Assembly: GCA_948146395.1 (NCBI GenBank)
Contig: OX411548.1
Span: forward strand, 37,952,912-38,016,911
Length of the DNA: 64,000 nt
Direction of reading: 5' to 3'
Origin: Fragum whitleyi
Lineage: Eukaryota > Mollusca > Bivalvia > Cardiida > Cardiidae
Positions 57,500-64,000 of the stretch are shown piece after piece. Under the pieces are notes generated by a model that did not search any database, was not told the DNA's origin, and saw nothing but the letters and a program-made list of their open reading frames with translations. Position 1 is the stretch's first letter, and the number at the start of each line of letters is the position of its first letter. A program made the translations under genes and the position numbers.

Positions 57500-58252
57500 A
57501 AAATGGAATCAAGTAAATCAATTTAGGAGAAATTAAGCTCAAAATACGATCACTAGATTCAAGAACTGCGTTTTTATATGAAGGTCCTATGTCAGGGTCT
57601 ATGTTTTTTTAACGAATAACTAAATAGCAAAATTCAGTTATCCAAGCTGTAAAATAAGTAAGCAGTATACAGCTAGTAACACCGTGAAATTTACAAGTTG
57701 AATGATTTTGGAATGAAATTGAATAATGTGTGGAGCGAGTTTTTAGTGAAAATAAAGGGAAGTAATCCAATATCGCTAATTTTGTCCCAGATGAACAAAT
57801 AAGCGATATTGATTACCCCTTTTTAATAAAAAGTACGTTAATTTCTGTTCGTGTGTCTTCATGTACCAATCAGACACTTTTAATTCTACACCAGTGAATA
57901 AGATCGTAAAATAATTTGATTGATTTGAATAAAATTTTGATCGTCTTGAACGATTTCAAAATGTTTTTCACTGATTTAGGAGCGCTATTGATCGATTGAG
58001 TGAGTCATCAGATTGAATGAATGGAGCGCTGAATGAATGATATTGATCGAAATGAGTATCAATTTCACGATGTTTTTAATTGTAATACTGCTCCCGCGTC
58101 TTTCCAGGGGACGTGAAAGTATCCAAGCTCGATTTTAAGAAAGCGATTTGACAAGCTTTTGTTTTATGGCAATCATCCTATAATAAATATGTCTAAAATA
58201 CCTGTACAGTACATATGCAAAACTATAAAACTGGCTTTGAGTCAAACCTAAA
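57500..58252. other. Upstream of the LRAT-like gene, no exon recognised
   Basis: Holds the hairpin at 57755-57822 and TGAATGAATGA-like simple sequence near 58010. No exon could be recognised by eye. Confidence 0.45.
57755..57822. repeat. Imperfect inverted repeat with ~22-bp arms
   Basis: AAGGGAAGTAATCCAATATC and its near-inverse AGCGATATTGATTACCCCTT, separated by 24 bases. Confidence 0.85.
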
Positions 58253-58617
58253 GGAGCTGTCACACCACAGCGTATGAGAGAAACGTATGCCCTGCGTATG
58301 AAATACTGCTGATACGCACAACTTTTCAGCGTATAACCACCGCCAAATTGTCATTGTAGACGAATGACCAGCGTATGCCCACCGTAAGTGTAACGTATGA
58401 CGAGCGTTATACGTAGCGAACCCAAAACGTATCCCAGCGTATGTCAGCGTGAATGTAACGTATGTTGACATATGGGTGGCGTATGCAAGCGAACGAATAA
58501 TGAATGAATAACGTATGTAGCGTATGAATAACGTATGTTAGCGTATGAATAACGTATACAAAACTTTTGACTAGGTTTCCCGAGGTTATCGGTAGACAAC
58601 AAGCCGAACAGATTCTT

Positions 58618-58618
<1 letters not shown>

Positions 58619-58649
<31 letters not shown>
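58619..58649. repeat. Poly(A) tract, 31 bases
   Basis: Uninterrupted A run at the edge of the dispersed element 58650-58975. Confidence 0.95.
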
Positions 58650-58650
<1 letters not shown>

Positions 58651-58975
58651 AAGATGTGTTTGTGAAACACGAATGCCCCCGTAACGGCATTTTTTTCCAA
58701 GTTTGACCTTGACAGATGACCTTGGCCTTGTCACATGACCTTGACTTTGGTACCAGCGGATGCGGATCATTGAGATCTATAATCATGCCAAATATTAGCT
58801 TTGTATCTTGAATAGGCTTGAAGATATTGGCAAGGTTAAGTTTTCGGCTTAAGTTATCGGACAGACGGACGGACAGACGGACGGACAGACAAACGGATGG
58901 ACAGACAGACAGACGGACATGAGTAAAACAATATGCCCCCGATCTCTCGATACGGTGGCATAAAAACAAGAGGTA
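58650..58975. mobile_element. Dispersed bivalve-type repeat with GGACAGAC microsatellite
   Basis: Starts CAAGATGTGTTTGTGAAACA, includes GACCTTGACCTTGG-like text and a GGACGGACAGAC block (58860-58920), and ends with ATGCCCCCGATCTC. No coding capacity. Nested in the foldback element. Confidence 0.65.
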
Positions 58976-60599
58976 CATGACTTGTGTCTGAGACACTCTA
59001 TTGACTCCCATTGAAAGCAAGTGGCATGATAGAACTACGAGATAAAATTACATGATTTAAACGTATTGATTTAAGAAATGACTTTCTAAATAAAGAAAAC
59101 CCGATTCTAGAAAATCCTATTTAAATCAAATTCAAATGTGACCCCTTTTTGGTTAAATTTGCTGGACTTGATAAATAGCAAAATTGATGATAAAATCCGT
59201 ATGTGAAACCCGATCAAAACTTCGAAATCTTTAGTGGTGTTTTAGTCTGGTATCCATAAGGCGTTTTTTCACATGATACGTAAGGAACATGTTATTCTTC
59301 AAAAGAAACACTCTTCTTTTCATATCACACATATAATCATTATACACATGGTCGAAGAATTTAATGTAAACTGTGGACTACATTGAGAAAATGAGGATAT
59401 TTGGTTTGAGATTTGATTTTTCCCATTTCCCATGAGACTCAAAAGACCTGATCCTATTCAAAAGCAACGTTCATTGTGATAGATAGTTCAATTATTCTGT
59501 GAATGTCGAAAACGAACCCGGTGAAAAACTGTAAACACAACCGCATCGACGGTTGTAGTTATTCAAATCTTCAAAAGACTCTCATTTTCATGTTACTTGA
59601 AGAAGCCAGTCCCTTTTCAATAGCACGATCAAATGAACGATCTAAGTGACGATGACACACCCATTCTTTACATGTTGGCAGATAATAAAAGAAACACTTT
59701 ACATAAACTATTTTGCGATTACGATATAAAATGTACAGAAGGACGCACCGACACACGAGTAAACGGACAAACGGATGAAAAACATGGCGTCGCCACAGCT
59801 CTTTTGACCTTCGATCAGTAGAGGGGAAAAATTCACGTAAGAGGAAATCTAAAGCTATTACTCTGTCCGCAGATTTGATAGGGAATGTTAGAAAAAGAAC
59901 GAGACGTAACCGTTAGTAAAATAACACGCTGAAGGTGTAGTTCACATGTCTCGTTTTCTCTTGTCCTGGTGATCAGGTCGCATGACTCTTCTCCTTTAGC
60001 CGAAGTTAAGCCCGTTCCAAATCCCCTCTCCAGGAAAAATACAAAGCCAAAAATAAAGGAGAATGCAGGAGGGGTAGTACCTGTATTACAGCTAAATCAC
60101 TTTTTTTCAGCCAGCGTATGCAAAGCGACTCAACCTATGAGTAACATACCTCTGGCGATACTCTGGCGTATTGACCGTATGCATAGCTTATGACTAACAT
60201 ATATTCCATACGCTGGCAGACGCTTTACATTTTTTAACTTGTTAAAAGTTATTTTTGGGCTTCTGCGTATAAGAACGTAAACCAACATGCTTGTAGCGTA
60301 TACGACTGATGACTAACTAACTAATGCCTGGTGTACATCAGCGTATGCGAGCGTATGAGCATACATTAGCATGCGTTAGTGCTATACGCTGTGGTGTGAC
60401 AGCCCCATAACGAATCAAAAATACTCTTTCTCATACTCTTTCATATAATCGATCAAAAGGCAAAATTGTTAGGACATCGCCGGAAAAAAATATGCGCTGA
60501 AATGCTTATTGGCGCTATATCGACTTGTTGTTTTACACCACTTTAAATAATCTTACATTCATATGTCGGCAGCTTGAACAACTGTCAATGAGCAACTGT

Positions 60600-60790
60600 T
60601 AATGAGTTTTTGTTATTCTCACACCAATACTACCATAACATATTTTCCCATTCTCCTGCTGCTGTCCCACACATGTCTTCCATTATCACCCGTTTTTCCC
60701 CGTCGTAAAAGATGAGTGCCGCCGTCAGGGATCGAACCCTGGACCTTAAGATTTGCGAAACCGATTTCGCTATAACGGCCGCCATATCGA
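60600..60790 (-). mobile_element. tRNA-headed SINE, second type
   Basis: The minus strand starts with a tRNA-like head (60790-60718) including TTATAGCGAAATCGG and a perfect GGGTTCGATCCC B box. The body runs through GGACAGCAGCAGGAGAATGG to GTATTGGTGTGAGAATAAC. Confidence 0.8.
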
Positions 60791-61189
60791 ACCATGATGT
60801 TATATTTCCTTTAGGTTTATTAAGCTCAGACTTCGGGATATCCTTATATTTCATTTTCAAATCACGTTGAAGACAAATACCTCCCCCCCCCCCTATCACA
60901 CTACAAATCCGAGTCCAGCGAATACTCATTCAATGGTTCGTATATGTATCGCAGATAAAATTTTTTTTATCAGATTTGGTGAATTTAGAAAGTTGACTCG
61001 CGGTTTATGACTAAAGTTCTCGCTTGCCGAAATATTAACGAATAAAAATAATTACTTTCAATTCGTCGTCAACAGAAAACTTGTTTAGCGATTTATCGAA
61101 TTGTCAATAAAACAAAACATTATAACCAAAAGAAAGAAACAGCAGATACATAAATCAAACTTTCCGTATTTTCATTTCAGCTTCAGATA

Positions 61190-62060
61190 TAGGAAATAAA
61201 AAGAAAACAAGAGGATCATGATTATCCTATACTGCTCACTTGAGTCTCTTTGACTCCAAGGACATCACATCAATTAAATAGGCAGATGTCCACATTATGA
61301 TAATTTCTACAGAAGATTAGTATCATAGAATGTTTTAAGGTTAAGTACTATGGGGCATGACATGAAAAATATGGGTAGAGTTCCTCTATTTTATGTAACA
61401 TACAAAATATGACAGCTGACTGCCTTCTGGTTTCAGTGAAGAAGATTTTCCAGGGCTTCTATGTAAAATAGGATGCACCCAGACTAAGACCTAATTTGAC
61501 CCCAGGTGTAAGATAAAAACAAACTTGGTTCAGGTACACTATATAATGTTAGATACAAAATATGAATTACAAACTTTGTAAAGATCCATAAGGTTATTCT
61601 ACATGCCAAATATAAAAGAATTTATTGTCTTCTGCTTTCAGAGAAGAAGATTTCTTTTAAAGAATTCGCACTTTGTTTCTATGAAAATTGGAAAACGTCT
61701 TGGCGGAGCCCAAATTTCGACTCCAGCAGGGGTATGACATGAACACACTAGGTAAAGGTCCACTAGATGATGCTACAGACCAAATGTTAAACCTATCTGC
61801 TTACTGCTTTCAGAGCAGAATTTTTTTGAGATTTTCTTACTTTGTTTCAATGTAAAACAAGAAGCGCCCGCTTAGAGCCCAAATATGATCCCAGGGTCAT
61901 GATATGTACTGACTTGGTAGCATTCGGAACATCACTCGGCCATTCCCGTAACATGCAACAGACCTCAGATGTATGTAAGGCGGATGGGTATGTTACAAAA
62001 TCATGCATTTTGTTAGGCGGAAACAGAGTAAGAAAAACTAGCACTGTAGATCTATATCTT
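61190..62060. repeat. Diverged tandem repeats of ~190 bp
   Basis: Starts AACAAGAGGATCATGATTATCC. Phrases such as CTGCTTTCAGAG, GAAGATTT, GTTTCTATG and GACCCCAG recur near 61430, 61630 and 61810. Open frames here are not supported. Confidence 0.6.
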
Positions 62061-63891
62061 TTACAGTAAATAATGGCTGACGAATCATTCTCAAAAATTA
62101 AGATTTTTGCAGTCATTATTTAAGAATCTAAAGATATTTATATTAGGATTCGATGGTTTCACGTCAGTCACTTAAGGAGGGCCGTTACAGTTTCGGGGGA
62201 TATCTAGATATCTGCGAAACAGATGTATATTTTAGAGCATTCATATGCACAGATATAGTGAAAATATCAACATAGCTTTCCACGCGTATTTTGATAATAT
62301 TTACATTTTTCTTAGGGTGGCCATGTTTGCGAAAATATCAAAGAAAACTGTTTATTACACCGGCCAATCACAATACTGGTGTGCCAAATCAACATATATT
62401 TATATCCATAAATATGTAAAACATGAAAATATAATAAACTTTCAAGTAAGGGCATGAATAAGCGACCAGTGGACATTTTGCTTTAAATGCTCCTCAAAGA
62501 TAAAAAAGTAAACATTTTTTGAAGGCAAATAAAAGCAAACACTTATATTAAATAAAATCGAAATATGTCAATAGAAAATTAGCCCAGCTATCGTACAACT
62601 GAAATTAATAAGGAAAACTATATGTATCCAGGCACTTTTAGTCAATTTCATAAGTTTGAAATACAGTACCCCCCATAATTTACTACTCTAATTTGATTTT
62701 GTCCAGACATAGTTACGTCCCCTGATTTCCCAATCAACAATAAAAACAATTTGTAATTTTGATACACTTGGTAACGCCTATGGCACTTGCAGGATTTCTG
62801 TAACGGTGTTTAAACTACAATCAAGGGGGAGGGGTAGTCATTTCAAATCATTAACAAAGTTTTGCCGAATTACCCAGTGAAAGACTGAACACCCCATTCC
62901 CTCAGGATCCGCCACATGCACAGCCATTATCCTGATCAAAACATGAGCTTTTCCTCCTTAAACTCATTTTCTATATGAGGCAATTACATATAAATATAAT
63001 ATGTCATTTCAGTTGCCACGGAAGATAAGATGGTTTTTTACTCGATTGAAAAACAAAAGAAAACATGACTTTCGATTGATTTTAAAGATTTTAGAATTCT
63101 GCTATTATGTTGATGATTTTAACCTGATATATTTTACAATGGTTTGGAAACAATTTCATAAATTTTAGATTGATCCCTCTCGATTCTGTGGACTACAGAA
63201 GAGTTCTACAGTCTCAGGGCTAATAAAGGAAAAGGGTACAATCGTCGGTATCTATACCCGATCTCGAGACTTCTTGGTCAAGGGGCAGACGCAGTAACTC
63301 TCGAATACATACACTCTTCGAATAATACGAAAGCTTTTTGAAATCATTGCTTATTGAAATATTCAATGTTGGCAAAGCTTTTGATGGAATATTAATAATT
63401 GTCATCAAATTATCGTTTTAACTCTCTAACAAACACACATTAAGGGAATGATATAAAGATGGAAATTTAGAGAGAAGAAATGAATTTTTGATAAGTTGAA
63501 ATTGTCCCTTTTCTACGTTGTCTCATTTTCCGTTTTCACAACGTGTAACATACGTAATGAATGGGATCTTTACAGGCAAAAGTAACATATCATTTTGAAT
63601 ATTTCTAAAAGGAATACTGAAAAACGAACAGACAGTTAACAGTGCAGAAAAGTAAACTGAAAAGGAGAGAAAATGCATCCAAGTGGCAAAATCGTATTAT
63701 TTTGGGATATGATTTGTCACCCCATGTCAGTTTTTACCGAAGTCGTAAATAAAAAAAAAAATTTTTCTCCTTTTCAAGCAATGTTCAAATGACTACCTTT
63801 TATAAGCATCCATTATATGATAGTTTTATACTTACAACGATATAACCCGAACTCAAACATTCCCATTCGGTGATGAAGAGAACCTGACAGC
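62061..63891. other. Intergenic, no gene seen
   Basis: AT-rich sequence with short unsupported frames and no repeat recognised within the window. Confidence 0.45.
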
Positions 63892-64000
63892 CCTGCGTTC
63901 AGGACAACAAAGCGAAGCAAACGTTTAGCTCATACACATGCTAGCAATGCAGGTTATAAATAGCAAAATGTTTGCTCCGTTTGGTCATCCTGAATGCATG
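63892..64000. mobile_element. Palindromic MITE related to 20870-20998, at the window edge
   Basis: Starts CCTGCGTTCAGGA and ends CATCCTGAATGCATG, with inner AAGCGAAGCAAACGTTT / AAATGTTTGCTCCG inverted. May extend slightly past the window. Confidence 0.75.

Larger units (their letters stand above)
58253..60406. mobile_element. 2.15-kb foldback element with GCGTATG subterminal repeats
   Basis: Ends GGAGCTGTCACACCACAGCG and the inverse CGCTGTGGTGTGACAGCCCC. The first 300 and last 300 bases are crowded with CGTATG motifs on both strands. The centre holds a poly(A) tract, a dispersed element and other DNA but no transposase seen. Similar in design to the 24652-26616 element, but with a different repeat motif. 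Confidence 0.85.

Overview
The window looks like nuclear DNA of a bivalve mollusc. It is AT-rich, intron-bearing and crowded with short dispersed repeats. Several repeats have the look of clam and mussel genomes: elements opening with TTTAGCTCACCTGAGCAC, blocks of GGACGGACAGAC, tRNA-headed SINEs ending in CAAT repeats, and many small inverted-repeat elements. The species cannot be named from the sequence.

Bases 1-13183 are a tandem array of eight copies (seven complete genes or pseudogenes and one cut short) of a unit of about 1.8 kb. The array enters from the left edge. Each unit carries a minus-strand gene for a 109-residue protein that I do not recognise. The gene has a TATA-like box about 60 bases before the ATG, no intron, and a histone-type 3' end: a stem-loop reading GGCCCTTTTCAGAGCC followed by an AGAAAGA purine element. 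It is therefore built like a replication-dependent histone gene, but the product is not a core or linker histone I can identify: it has a basic, helical body and an acidic Ser/Asp tail. On the opposite strand each unit also has CCAAT, TATA and AATAAA signals around a stretch of about 300 bases with no conserved reading frame, possibly a non-coding RNA. The last copy is cut by a 5'-truncated, frameshifted non-LTR retrotransposon (13184-17220), and the array does not resume beyond it.

From 17 to 27 kb is repeat-rich DNA: TTAA-flanked MITEs with hairpins, a long palindrome, a 300-bp CAAT microsatellite on a SINE tail, a 1.15-kb terminal-inverted-repeat element and a 2-kb foldback element.

Bases 27862-35096 hold a two-exon minus-strand gene of the carotenoid oxygenase (BCO/RPE65) family, 515 residues after splicing, with a putative signal peptide and all four iron-binding His. 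Its 5.7-kb intron contains a SINE, a mariner-like element, tandem-repeat element ends and a dead reverse transcriptase. Its 3' UTR probably contains a MITE.

Bases 35-56 kb are again repeats: an inverted copy of the 17.5-kb region, tandem-repeat arrays, and a nest of Helitron-like elements at 50.3-55 kb. Bases 56229-57491 encode a Cys-rich, LRAT-domain-like membrane protein (NCEHF motif and four membrane segments) on the minus strand. The rest holds a second foldback element (58253-60406), another SINE and more repeats. A carotenoid oxygenase and an LRAT-like protein lie 21 kb apart on the same strand. This fits retinoid metabolism thematically, but nothing in the sequence proves a functional link.
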